Part shown: positions 44,096 through 56,135 of the stretch, one piece after another
How the letters are laid out: each line of letters begins with the position of its first letter
How positions within the stretch are numbered: position 1 is the stretch's first letter
NCBI GenBank assembly: GCA_945643635.1
Contig: CALZFC010000106.1
Location: 388,136-452,135 of the forward strand
Reading direction: 5' to 3'
Origin: Allodiplogaster sudhausi
Lineage: Eukaryota > Nematoda > Chromadorea > Rhabditida > Diplogasteridae
Length of the DNA: 64,000 nucleotides
Notes under the pieces: model-generated
Database searches by the model: none
What the model was told of the DNA's origin: nothing
What the model saw: only the letters and a program-made list of their open reading frames with translations
Translations under genes and position numbers: made by a program

Positions 44096-47000
44096 CGCTA
44101 TTTCCGGGAGTACCGCTATTTTAGGGAGCTAAAGAACAAAAAAAAGTTTTAGAGTTCATGGTCTCAGCTAAGCTTAGGGAGTTAAAGAAGAGTTAAGGAG
44201 TTTTTAGAGTTCAGGGTCTCAGCTAAGCTTAGGGAGTTAAAGAAGAGTTAAGGAGTTTTTAGAGTTCAGCGTCTCAGCTATGCTTAGGGAGTTAAAGAAG
44301 AGTTAAGGAGTTTTTAGAGTTCAGGGTCTAAGCTAAGCTTAGGGAGTTAAAAAAGATCTAATGAGTTTTTAGTTGGAGTGCAAGAAGAGAAAGAAAGACA
44401 TCAAAGATTTGAAGAAGAGTTCAGAGCACGCTAAAGAGCTTACGAATACAGCACATCATAAAGCATGCTAAGTATGAGAGTTTAAGTAAGAAGAGTTAAG
44501 GAGTTTTTAGAGTTAAGGGTCTCAGCTAAGCTTAGGGAGTTAAAGAAGATGTAATGAGATTTTAGCTGGAGTGCAAGAAGAGAAAGGAAAACATCAAAGG
44601 TTTGAAGAAGAGTTCAGAGGACGCAAAAGAGCTTACGAATACAGCACATCAGAAAGCATGCTAAGTATGAGAGTTTAAGTAATTCTATGCACTAATAAAG
44701 ACTCCTAATTTTTCAGGTAATTCTAAGCTTCACATTGTCATTTTACTATTAATAAAAAAACTATTTAAAAAGGCCTATCCCGGCTCCACTGCACGTAGAG
44801 CTAAGAAGGCCACCTCAGCTCGACGTAACGCCGAGCCAAGAAGGCTCTCTCAGCTCCACGGCACGTCAAGCCGAGACGGCCAACTCAGTTCTCAGTTCCA
44901 CTGAATGCAGAACCAAGAAGGCCATTCCGGCTCAACGAAATGCGGAGCCAGGAACAAACATGAGGCTGCGCCTCGAAGAAACCGAGTTCTGGGATGCCCG
45001 TAAACCAGCGCAACCTATACTTGACGGCTTTTCGACCAAAATTATTTTCTCTGCGCAACGCTATTTCGCTGAGTATGCCAAAGACATGAGAGAAAGATGT
45101 ATGCGGGATAAATGTGTTTAACTTGAGAGAGAGACAGTGATTGCGAGAGATACAGAGAAAGAGTTAGATATATAAAATGTGCAGACTGAGAGCTCTGTAA
45201 TAAGCTATTTTACATCAAAGGAGAGCCATATTAAAGCGTAGAAAATACAAAAAGAAAGTACAAACCGAGTACATATGGCTGCATGTTTTGATTCGTTTGG
45301 CAGCGTGCCAAGTGGCGAGAGAGACACTTTAACGTTGTACTTTCACGACGTTAGATACATCAGAAGAACCGTCTTTCTCTGCTGCATCCGACAACATAGA
45401 AAGCGGGGGCTCTTTTAAGCGCTCTCTATTTTTAATTCTATTTTAAAGAGTTTTTTACAAAGCTCTATTGCTAAGTGCTCTTCTTATCATGTGTTCTAAG
45501 TGCTACTATTGAAATCTTCAAATTTTTCTGGTCATTTTGAGCAATCAACTTTGTTTCTGCGATAAAAATGAAGCAAGATACAAAGAAATTGCCTTTCCCG
45601 ACACCAGAACACGTTGAGCTAAGAAGGCCATCTCAGCTCGACGTCACGTCAAGCCAAGAAGTCCATCTCAGATCGACGTCACATCAAGCTAAGAAGGCCA
45701 TTCCATGTGTTCGCAAGGAACAGCAAAAAATGAGCGGCCAGGCTCACAGGCTAACCAACCGTGAGGCGGTGCCTGGAATTCGCCGATTAAACCGATTTCT
45801 GGGATGCCCATGAACCGGCGCACACTATACTTGACGGCTTTTCGATCAAAATTTTTTTCTCAGCGGGGCCAATTTTTTTTTGTTCTCAGACCTCGGATGA
45901 GGAAACTTCTTTTAAATGTCTAATCGTTCAGACTTACTTTTATACAACATTACATAGCTAAAAAAAACCGCCTTTCTCTGTAGAAAAATGTAGGATAGAG
46001 AGAGACACAGCTTCCGAGCTCTCTCTAAATGTTTTACGCTAAATTAAAGACTTGTGATTACATATGGCTGGCTCAACTGCACACAAAGATTAGAAGAGAA
46101 TATCAGCTCGGAGTGATAGTTTTAATATGCTTCCTTTATTTCAGATTGCTCTAAATGAGCCTGGCCGCAAAAACTGCAGTTCCAAATGGTCGCAAGGAAC
46201 CGCAGAACCTTCAGTTCCAAGCGTTCGCAAGTAACGGCAAAAAATGAGCGGCCAGGCCCACAGGCGAACCAACCGTGTGGCGGTGCCTTGACTTCGCCCA
46301 TTAAACCGATTTCTGGGATGCCCATGAACCGGCGCACATTATACTTGACGGCTTTTAGACCAAAAATTTCATATGGCTCCATGTCTTGAATGGCGCTTGG
46401 CAACTTGCCAAGCTGCGAGAGAGACACTTTATCGTTGTACTTTAATTACTTAAGATACATCAGAAGAACCGCCTTTCTCTGCTGCATCCGACACCATAGA
46501 GAGAGGCGGCTCTTTTAAGCTCTCTCTATTTTTAATTCTATTTTAAATAGCTTTTGTGCACATATGGATGCATGTCTTGATGGCGCGTTTGGCAACTTGC
46601 CAAGACCTGGTTCGCTCTCTATTGGTCGAATCCTGAAATGGACCAATGAACGAGGGGGCGAAGCTCTCGTGGCCTCGGCGATCTCGCGTGTCGCAGACTC
46701 AGCGAACTTTTTTTTCTTTTCTCTGCTCGTCTGATCTCTCGACTCATACCGCACTCTCGTCGTTTCTGCAGCTCTCATGCCTTTTTATACAACATTACAT
46801 AGCTAAAAAAACCGCCTTTCTCTGTAGAAAAATGTAGGATAGAGAGAGACACAGCTTCCGAGCTCTCTATAAATGTTTTACGCTAAATTAAAGACTTGTG
46901 ATTACATATGGCTGGCTCAACTGCACACAAAGAATAGAAGAGAATATCAGCTCGCAGTAATAGTTTTAATATGCTTCCTTTATTTCAGATTGCTCTAAAT

Positions 47001-47182
47001 GAGCCTGGCCGCAAAAACTGCAGTTCCAAACGGTCGCAAGGAACCGCAAAAGCTGCAGTTCCAAGCGTTCGCAAGAAACCGCCAAAGCAGCGGTTCCATG
47101 CGTTCGCAAGTAACGGCAAAAAATGAGCGGCCAGGCCCACAGGCGAACCAGCCGTGTGGCGGTGCCTTGAATTCGCCGAACG
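44096..47182 (+). repeat. C-D-E-F-M35-A-F2-G2-A series within copy 2
   Basis: Repeats 39121-42211 position by position at an offset of 4971-4972. F2 hairpin arms are at 46496-46505 and 46520-46529. Confidence 0.88.
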
Positions 47183-48278
47183 GAATGCAGAGCCAGGAAG
47201 GCAGACCCAAGAGTGAGGAGCTACCTCAAACTTGGGTAACTAAACCGGCGTTTGTAAGAAAGCGCTGGATGCCTATGAATTTGCGCAAACTACACTTGCC
47301 GAGTTTTCGAAGGGAGTTCATGATGCTGAGTGTGCGTACTTGGAATGCTGGCAAAGTGCCAAAAAATTATTATTTTAAGAGTTTTACTGCTTTAAAGGTT
47401 ACATAAAATTACAAAAAAAATCAGAGAGTAAGAGTAGAGTGTGAGAGACATGATAGAATTGTCTCTCTCTCTTTCTCTCTCTCTATGTCGTCTCTCTCTC
47501 TCTTTCTTTCTAAGTGAACAGGCTACTTCAGGACTTGATCGTGTACTTGTAAGTGTCTGTGAGAACGCTCAACGTGAATTATATACATCTCTCTGTAGCT
47601 CATTACAAAGCTCTTACTTTGTACAATTCACTGGTATAGAGAGAGAGTCAACTTTCGGTCTCTTTGTAAGTGTTTTAATGTGTTTTAATGGAAAGACACA
47701 CATATGTTGACATCGTGCTAAAAACTTTAAATGGCTTGTGAATGCGTTCAATGGCCACGAAAAAATGCAGATTTTTGCAGAGAGACAGGAATACGAGAGG
47801 AAGACAGAGAAATAGAGAGAGAGTGGAAAAGTAAGTTGTAAGTGTATGTATTTAATGTATTTCATTTGTTTGGCTGTATGTTTGCAAGAGGTGCGAAGTG
47901 GTCGACGGAGGTGCGAAGTGAGAGTCGACGTCTGTTTTTCTCTGCCAACGCTATCTCGCCTTTTCGCGCCTGTGACTTTTTTTCTCTAACCTCTCAAAAA
48001 CGCACCTATAACGGGCTGTTTTCGTCGAGGGGCGGAGCTAAGCGACTGTTTCGTTGTCTAACCTCCGCGTTTTGCGAGCAGCCTCGGTGATCTCGCGTGT
48101 CGCAGCCTCGGCGAACTTGTTTTCTTTTCTCTGCTCGTCTAATCTCTCGACTCATACCGCACTCTCGTCGTTTCTGCAGCTCTCATGCCTGCTCTCCTCT
48201 ATTTCTCCCATGCATTTTGGTCCTAGTGACACTTCTGCTTGTGAACTATCTAGAGGAACTAGTTAACTAAGTTAAGCT
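47183..48278 (+). repeat. B module within copy 2
   Basis: Full copy. It has AGAGAGACAGGAATAC (two bases shorter than AGAGAGACATAGGAATAC in copy 1). Confidence 0.87.
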
Positions 48279-48734
48279 ACTTTCTGGAGTACTACTACTT
48301 TAGGGAGCTAAACAACTTTAAAGAGCTAAGAAAAGTTTAGGAGTTTTTAGAGTTCAGGGGCTCACTTAAGCTTAGGGAGTTAAAGAAGAGTTAAGAAGTT
48401 TTTAGAGTTTCGGGACTCAGCTAAGCTAAGGAAAGAATAATTAAGGAGTTTTAGAGTTCAGGGTCTCAGCTAAGCTTAGGGAGCTAAAGAAGAGTTAAGG
48501 AGTTTTTAAAGTTTCAGGTCTCAGCAAAGCTTACGGAGTAAGAAGAGAGAGAGAGAGAGTAAGAAGAGAAAAGAAGACATCAAAGGCTTTAAGAAGAGTT
48601 CAGAGCACGACAATACACAAAACATCAATTGGCATAATTTTATTATGTACTATTTATTTCAGATGACTCTAAGTGAACCTGGCCGCAAAAACTGCGGTTC
48701 CAAGCGTTCGAAAGGAACCGCAAAAACTGCAGTT

Positions 48735-48975
48735 CCATGCGATCGCAATAAACCGCAAAATTCGCAGTTCCATGCGATCGGAAGAAACCGCAAAATTCGC
48801 AGGTTCAAGCGTTCGCAAGGAACTACAAAAAATGAGCGGCCACGCTCACAGGCGAGCCAAACGTGAGACTGCGCCTCGAAGTTGCAGATTGAACCGAGTT
48901 CTGGAATGCCAGTAAACCAGTGCAACCTATACTTTACGGGTTTTCGACCAAAATTTTTTTCTCTATTTCGCTGTA
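48735..48975 (+). repeat. 35-bp CGATCGCAA minisatellite and diverged A core
   Basis: CATGCGATCG-AA-AAACCGCAAAATTCG monomers are a distinct variant of the 35-bp unit. A core-like GGAATGCCAGTAAACCAG follows at about 48902. Confidence 0.7.
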
Positions 48976-49702
48976 ACAGGCAATTTCAGGACTTGGACTT
49001 ATACTTGTAAGTGTATGTCAAAATGCTTAACGTGAATTATACACAGCTCTCTGTAGCTCATTACAAAGCTCTTACTTTGTAGATTTCACTGGTATAGAGA
49101 GAGAATCAACTTTTGGTCTCTTTGTATGTGTTTTAATCGGAAAAAACGCATAAACGCACATATGTTGGCATCGTGCCAAAAACTTTAAATGACTTGTGAA
49201 TGCGTTCAATGGACACGAGAAAAATGCACATTTTTGCAGAGAGGCAGAGGAATGCAAGAGGAAGAGAGATAAATAGAGAGAGAGTGGAAAAGTAAGTTGT
49301 AAGTGTATATATTTAATGTTTTTCATGTGTTTGGCTGCATGTGTGGTTGAGACAGCGCGAATTGGCAAAGTGCCAATAATTATGAGGTGCGAAGAAATGA
49401 GCGAAATGAGGTGCAATGTGTGTTTTTTCTGCTTGCGTAGATTTTTTGCGATTTATTATGAATATTAACGTTAAGTATTGTGTACTTACAGAGTTGTAAG
49501 CAGTATAATTGAGACTTTTGAGTTTAAAAAGCCTAAGGTCCTCGCACGAATTTGATCGTACTGTAGACGGCAAGAGTTTTACTGAGAGCTTATTGGTCGG
49601 CTGAGGGGAGGAGCTTAAAGTGCTCTTCTTATCATGTGTTCTAAGCGCTACTATAGAAATCTTCAAATTTTTCTGGTCATTTTGAGCAATCAACTATGTT
49701 TC
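48976..49702 (+). repeat. Diverged B middle part and G linker
   Basis: Lacks the CT tract; retains TTGTAAGTGTATG and GAGAGAGAATCAACTTTTGG. From about 49300 it equals 2580-2985. Confidence 0.75.
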
Positions 49703-49960
49703 TGCGATAAAAATGAAGCAAGATACAAAGAAATTGCCTTTCCCGAAACCACTACACGTTGAGCTAAGAAGGCCATCTCAGCTCGACGTCACGTCAAGAC
49801 AAGAAGGCCATCTCAGCTCGGCGTCACGTCAAGCCAAGAAGGCCATCTCAACTCGACGTCACGTCAAGCCAAGAAGGCCATCTCAGCTCGACGTCACGTC
49901 AAGCCAAGAAGGCCATCTCAGATCGACGTCACGTCAAGCTAAGAAGGCCATTCCATGTGT
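49703..49960 (+). repeat. M35 minisatellite, five to six monomers
   Basis: Two monomers (70 bp) longer than its near-identical counterpart at 2986-3185. The flanks on both sides are otherwise the same. Confidence 0.88.
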
Positions 49961-50552
49961 TCGCAAGGAACATCAAAAAATGAGCGGCCAGGCTCACAGG
50001 CTAACCAACCGTGAGGCGGGGCCTGGAATTCGCCGATTAAACCGATTTCTGGGATGCCCATGAACCGGCGCACACTATACTTGACGGTTTTTCGACCAAA
50101 ATTTTTTTCTCAGCGGGGCCAATTTTTTTTGTTCTCAGACCTCGGATGAGGAAACTTCTTTTAAATGTCTAATCGTTCAGACTTACTTTTATACAACATT
50201 ACATAGCTAAAAAAACCGCCTTTCTCTGTAGAAAAATGTAGGATAGAGAGAGACACAGCTTCCGAGCTCTCTCTAAATGTTTTACGCTAAATTAAAGACT
50301 TGTGATTACATATGGTTGGCTCAACTGCACACAAAGATTAGAAGAGAATATCAGCTCGGAGTGATAGTTTTAATATGCTTCCTTTATTTCAGATTGCTCT
50401 AAATGAGCCTGGCCGCAAAAGCTGCAGTTCCAAGCGTTCGCAAGAAACCGCCAAAGCAGCGGTTCCATGCGTTCACAAGTAACGGCAAAAAATGAGCGAC
50501 CAGGCCCACAGGCGAACCAACCGTGTGGCGGTGCCTTGAATTCGCCGAACGG
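49961..50552 (+). repeat. A unit
   Basis: Shares the rare GGTTGGCTCAACTGC and CGTTCACAAG variants with 3186-3769, which confirms the long-range pairing. Confidence 0.87.
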
Positions 50553-51612
50553 AATGCAGAGCCAGGAAGACCCAAGAGTGAGGAGCTACCTCAAACTTGG
50601 GTAACTAAACCGGCGTTTGAAAGAAAGCGCTGGATGCCTATGAATTTGCGCAACCTACACTTGCCGAGTTTTCGAAGGGAGTTCATGATGCTGAGTGTGC
50701 GTACTTGGAATGCTGGCAAAGTGCCAAAAAATTATTATTTTAAGAGTTTTACTGCTTTAAAGGTTACATAAAATTACAAAAAAAATCAGAGCGTAAGAGT
50801 AGAGTGTGAGAGACATGATAGAACTGTCTCTCTCTCTCTCTTTCTCTCTCTCTATGTCGTCTCTCTCTCTCTTTCTTTCTAAGTGAACAGGCTACTTCAG
50901 GACTTGATCGTGTACTTGTAAGTGTCTGTGAGAACGCTCAACGTGAATTATATACATCTCTCTGTAGCTCATTACAAAGCTCTTCCTTTGTACAATTCAC
51001 TGGTATAGAGAGAGAGTCAACTTTCGGTTTCTTTGTAAGTGTTTTAATGTGTTTTAATGTAAAGACACACATATGTTGACATCGTGCTAAAAACTTTAAA
51101 TGGCTTGTGAATGCGTTCAATGGCCACGAAAAAATGCAGATTTTTGCAGAGAGACAGAGGAATACGAGAGGAAGACAGAGAAATAGAGAGAGAGTGGAAA
51201 AGTAAGTTGTAAGTGTATGTATTTAATGTATTTCATTTGTTTGGCTGTATGTTTGCAAGAGGTGCGAAGTGGTCGACGGAGGTGCGAAGTGAGAGTCGAC
51301 GTCTGTTTTTCTCTGCCAACGCTATCTCGCCTTTTCGCGCCTGTGACTTTTTTTCTCTAACCTCTCAAAAACGCACCTATAACGGGCTGTTTTCGTCGAG
51401 GGGCGGAGCTAAGCGACTGTTTCGTTGTCTAACCTCCGTGTTTTGCGAGCAGCTTTTTCTTTTCTTTGCTCGTCTAATCTCTCAATGCATAGTGATTCTC
51501 GTAGCTTTCTCTCGCTCTCATGCCCGCTCTCCTCTATTTCTCCCATGCATTTTGCCCGTATATACACTTCAGCTTGGGAACTATCTAGAGGAACTAGTTA
51601 ACTAAGTTACGC
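50553..51612 (+). repeat. B module
   Basis: Full copy with a hybrid end: the first part is like 3.8 kb and the last 170 bp are like 38.9 and 43.9 kb (CATAGTGATTCTCG). Confidence 0.87.
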
Positions 51613-53090
51613 TATTTCCGGGAGTACCGCTATTTTAGGGAGCTAAAGAACAAAAAAAAGTTTTAGAGTTCAGGGTCTCAGCTAAGCTTAGGGAGTTAAA
51701 GAAGAGTTAAGGAGTTTTTAGAGTTCTGGGTCTCAGCTAAGCTTAGGGAGTTAAAGAAGAGTTAAGGAGTTTTTAGAGTTCAGCGTCTCAGCTATGCTTA
51801 GGGAGTTAAAGAAGAGTTAAGGAGTTTTTAGAGTTCAGGGTCTAAGCTAAGCTTAGGGAGTTAAAAAAGATCTAATGAGTTTTTAGTTGGAGTGCAAGAA
51901 GAGAAAGAAAGACATCAAAGGTTTGAAGAAGAGTTCAGAGCACGCTAAAGAGCTTACGAATACTGCATATCATAAAGCATGCTAAGTATGAGAGTTTAAG
52001 TAAGAAGAGTTAAGGAGTTTTTAGAGTTAAGGGTCTCAGCTAAGCTTAGGGAGTTAAAGAAGATGTAATGAGTTTTTAGCTGGAATGCAAGAAGAGAAAG
52101 GAAAACATCAAAGGTTTGAAGAAGAGTTCAGAGCACGCCAAAGAGCTTACGAATACAGCACATCAGAAAGCATGCTAAGTATGAGAGTTTAAGTAATTCT
52201 ATGCACTAATAAAGACTCCTAATTTTTCAGGTAATTCTAAGCTTCACATTGTCATTTTACTATTAATAAAAAAAACTATTTAAAAAGGCCTATCCCGGCT
52301 CCACTGCACGTAGAGCTAAGAAGGCCACCTCAGCTCGACGTAACGCCGAGCCAAGAAGGCTCTCTCAGCTCCACGGCACGTCAAGCCGAGACGGCCAACT
52401 CAGTTCTCAGTTCCACTGAATGCAGAACCAAGAAGGCCATTCCGGCTCAACGAAATGCGGAGCCAGGAACAAACATGAGGCTGCGCCTCGAAGAAACCGA
52501 GTTCTGGGATGCCCGTAAACCAGCGCAACCTATACTTGACGGCTTTTCGACCAAAATTATTTTCTCTGCGCAACGCTATTTCGCTGAGTATGCCAAAGAC
52601 ATGAGAGAAAGATGTATGCGGGATAAATGTGTTTAACTTGAGAGAGAGACAGTGATTGCGAGAGATACAGAGAAAGAGTTAGATATATAAAATGTGCAGA
52701 CTGAGAGCTCTGTAATAAGCTATTTTACATCAAAGGAGAGCCATATTAAAGCGTAGAAAATACAAAAAGAAAGTACAAACCGAGTACATATGGCTGCATG
52801 TTTTGATTCGTTTGGCAGCGTGCCAAGTGGCGAGAGAGACACTTTAACGTTGTACTTTCACGACGTTAGATACATCAGAAGAACCGTCTTTCTCTGCTGC
52901 ATCCGACAACATAGAGAGCGGGGGCTCTTTTAAGCGCTCTCTATTTTTAATTCTATTTTAAAGAGTTTTTACAAAGCTCTATTGCTAAGTGCTCTTCTTA
53001 TCATGTGTTCTAAGTGCTACTATTGAAATCTTCAAATTTTTCTGGTCATTTTGAGCAATCAACTTTGTTTCTGCGATAAAAATGAAGCAA
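51613..53090 (+). repeat. C, D (two units), E and F modules
   Basis: Hairpin arms at 52911-52920 and 52935-52944 with a 14-base loop. One T fewer in GAGTTTTTAC (52970). Confidence 0.86.
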
Positions 53091-54859
53091 GATACAAAGA
53101 AATTGCCTTTCCCGACACCACAACACGTTGAGCTAAGAAGGCCATCTCAGCTCGACGTCACGTCAAGCCAAGAAGTCCATCTCAGCTCGACGTCACATCA
53201 AGCTAAGAAGGCCATTCCATGTGTTCGCAAGGAACAGCAAAAAATTAGCGGCCAGGCTCACAGGCTAACCAACCGTGAGGCGGTGCCTGGAATTCGCCGA
53301 TTAAACCGATTTCTGGGATGCCCATGAACCGGCGCACACTATACTTGACGGTTTTTTTTTTTTCTCAGCGGGGCCAATTTTTTTTGTTCTCAGACCTCGG
53401 ATGAGGAAACTTCTTTTAAATGTCTAATCGTTCAGACTTACTTTTATACAACATTACATAGCTAAAAAATACCGCCTTTCTCTGTAGAAAAATGTAGGAT
53501 AGAGAGAGACACAGCTTCCGAGCTCTCTCTAAATGTTTTACGCTAAATTAAAGACTTGTGATTACATATGGCTGGCTCAACTGCACACAAAGAATAGAAT
53601 GGAATATCAGCTCGCAGTGATAGTTTTAATATGATTCCTTTTTTCAGATTGCTCTAAATGAGCCTGGCCGCAAAAACTGCAGTTTCCAAACGGTCGCAAG
53701 GAACCGCAAAAGCTGCAGTTCCAAGCGTTCGCAAGGAACCGCCAAAGCAGCGGTTCTATGCGTTCGCAAGTAACGGCAAAAAATGAGCGGCCAGGCCCAC
53801 AGGCGAACCAACCGTGTGGCGGTGCCTTGAATTCGCCGATTAAACCGATTTCTGGGATGCCCATGAACCGGCGCACACTATACTTGACGGCTTTTCGACC
53901 AAAAATTTCATATGGCTCCATGTCTTGAATGGCGCTTGGCAACTTGCCAAGCTGCGAGAGAGACACTTTATCGTTGTACTTTAATTACTTAAGATGCATC
54001 AGAACAACCGCTTTTCTCTGCAGCATCCGACACCATAGAGAGAGGCGGCTCTTTTAGGCTCTCTCTATTTTTAATTCTATTTTAAAGAGTTTTTGTGGTC
54101 AAGCCAAGAAGGCCATCTCAACTCGACGTCACTTCAAGCCAAGAAGGCCATCTCAGCTCGACGTCACGTCAAGCCAAGAAGGCCATCTCAGCTCGACGTC
54201 ACGTCAAGCTAAGAAGGCCATTCCATGTGTTCGCAAGGAACATCAAAAAATGAGCGGCCAGGCTCACAGGCTAACCAACCGTGAGGCGGTGCCTGGAATT
54301 CGCCGATTAAACCGATTTATGGGATGCCCATGAACCGGCGCACACTATACTTGACGGCTTTTCGATCAAAATTTTTTTCTCAGCGGGGCCAATTTTTTTT
54401 TGTTCTCAGACCTCGGATGAGGAAACTTCTTTTTAAATGTCTAATCGTTCAGACTTACTTTTATACAACATTACATAGCTAAAAAAACCGCCTTTCTCTG
54501 TAGAAAAATGTAGGATAGAGAGAGACACAGTTTCCGAGCTCTCTCTAAATGTTTTACGCTAAATTAAAGACTTGTGATTACATATGGCTGGCTCAACTGC
54601 ACACAAAGATTTGAAGAGAATATCAGCTCGGAGTGATAGTTTTAATATGCTTCCTTTATTTCAGATTGCTCTAAATGAGCCTGGCCGCAAAAACTGCAGT
54701 TCCAAACGGTCGCAAGGAACCGCAAAAGCTGCAGTTCCAAGCGTTCGCAAGAAACCGCCAAAGCAGCGGTTCCATGCGTTCGCAAGTAACGGCAAAAAAT
54801 GAGCGGCCAGGCCCACAGGCGAACCAGCCGTGTGGCGGTGCCTTGAATTCGCCGAACGG
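53091..54859 (+). repeat. M35, A, F2, M35 and A modules
   Basis: The first A has a T run in place of CGACCAAAAT near 53352. F2 has arms at 54035-54044 and 54059-54068. M35 at 54097-54225 includes one ACTTCAAGCC monomer. 53686-54869 recurs at 62823-64000. Confidence 0.85.
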
Positions 54860-55958
54860 AATGCAGAGCCAGGAAGGCAGACCCAAGAGTGAGGAGCTAC
54901 CTCAAACTTGGGTAACTAAACCGGCGTTTGTAAGAAAGCGCTGGATGCCTATGAATTTGCGCAAACTACACTTGCCGAGTTTTCGAAGGGAGTTCATGAT
55001 GCTGAGTGTGCGTACTTGGAATGCTGGCAAAGTGCCAAAAAATTATTATTTTAAGAGTTTTACTGCTTTAAAGGTTACATAAAATTACAAAAAAAATCAG
55101 AGAGTAAGAGTAGAGTGTGAGAGACATGATAGAACTGTCTCTCTCTCTCTCTTTCTCTCTCTCTATGTCGTCTCTCTCTCTCTTTCTTTCTAAGTGAACA
55201 GGCTACTTCAGGACTTGATCGTGTACTTGTAAGTGTCCGTGAGAACGCTCAACGTGAATTATATACATCTCTCTGTAGCTCATTACAAAGCTCTTCCTTT
55301 GTACAATTCACTGGTATAGAGAGAGAGTCAACTTTCGGTTTCTTTGTAAGTGTTTTAATGTGTTTTAATGGAAAGACACACATATGTTGACATCGTGCTA
55401 AAAACTTTAAATGGCTTGTGAATGCGTTCAATGGCCACGAAAAAATGCAGATTTTTGCAGAGAGACAGAGGAATACGAGAGGAAGACAGAGAAATAGAGA
55501 GAGAGTGGAAAAGTAAGTTGTAAGTGTATGTATTTAATGTATTTCATTTGTTTGGCTGTATGTTTGCAAGAGGTGCGAAGTGGTCGACGGAGGTGCGAAG
55601 TGAGAGTCGACGTCTGTTTTTCTCTGCCAACGCTATCTCGCCTTTTCGCGCCTGTGACTTTTTTTCTCTAACCTCTCAAAAACGCACCTATAACGGGCTG
55701 TTTTCGTCGAGGGGCGGAGCTAAGCGACTGTTTCGTTGTCTAACCTCCGTGTTTTGCGAGCAGCCTCGGTGATCTCGGGTGTCGCAGCCTCGGCGAACTT
55801 GTTTTTCTTTTCTTTGCTCGTCTAATCTCTCAATACAAAATGACTCTCGTCGCTTTCTCTCGCTCTCTTGCTTGCTCTCCTCTATTTCTCCCATGCATTT
55901 TGCTCCGAGAGCCGTTTCTGCTTGTGAACTATCTAGAGGAACTAGTTAACTAAGTTAA
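54860..55958 (+). repeat. B module with unique 3' end
   Basis: The last 150 bp (CAATACAAAATGACTCTCG, GCTCCGAGAGCCGTTTC) differ from all other copies. Confidence 0.85.
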
Positions 55959-56135
55959 GCTACTTTCTGGAGTACTACTACTTTAGGGAGCTAAACAACT
56001 TTAAAGAGCTAAGAAAAGTTTAGGAGTTTTTAGAGTTCAGGGGCTCACTTAAGCTTAGGGAGTTAAAGAAGAGTTAAGAAGTTTTTAGAGTTTCGGGACT
56101 CAGCTAAGCTAAGGAAAGAATAATTAAGGAGTTTT
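55959..56135 (+). repeat. Variant C array cut by the CT satellite
   Basis: Equals 43310-43473 up to GAATAATTAAGGAGTTTT. There the C unit stops and the satellite starts. Confidence 0.85.

Larger units (their letters stand above)
43764..48734 (+). repeat. 4971-bp tandem segmental duplication, copy 2
   Basis: Starts abruptly with GGAGGTGCGAAGTGAGAG after ACTGCAGTT. The base before the join differs from both parental contexts on either side, so there is no overlap at the junction. The continuation beyond copy 2 (48735 on, CCATGCGATCGC) shows the original sequence. Confidence 0.93.
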
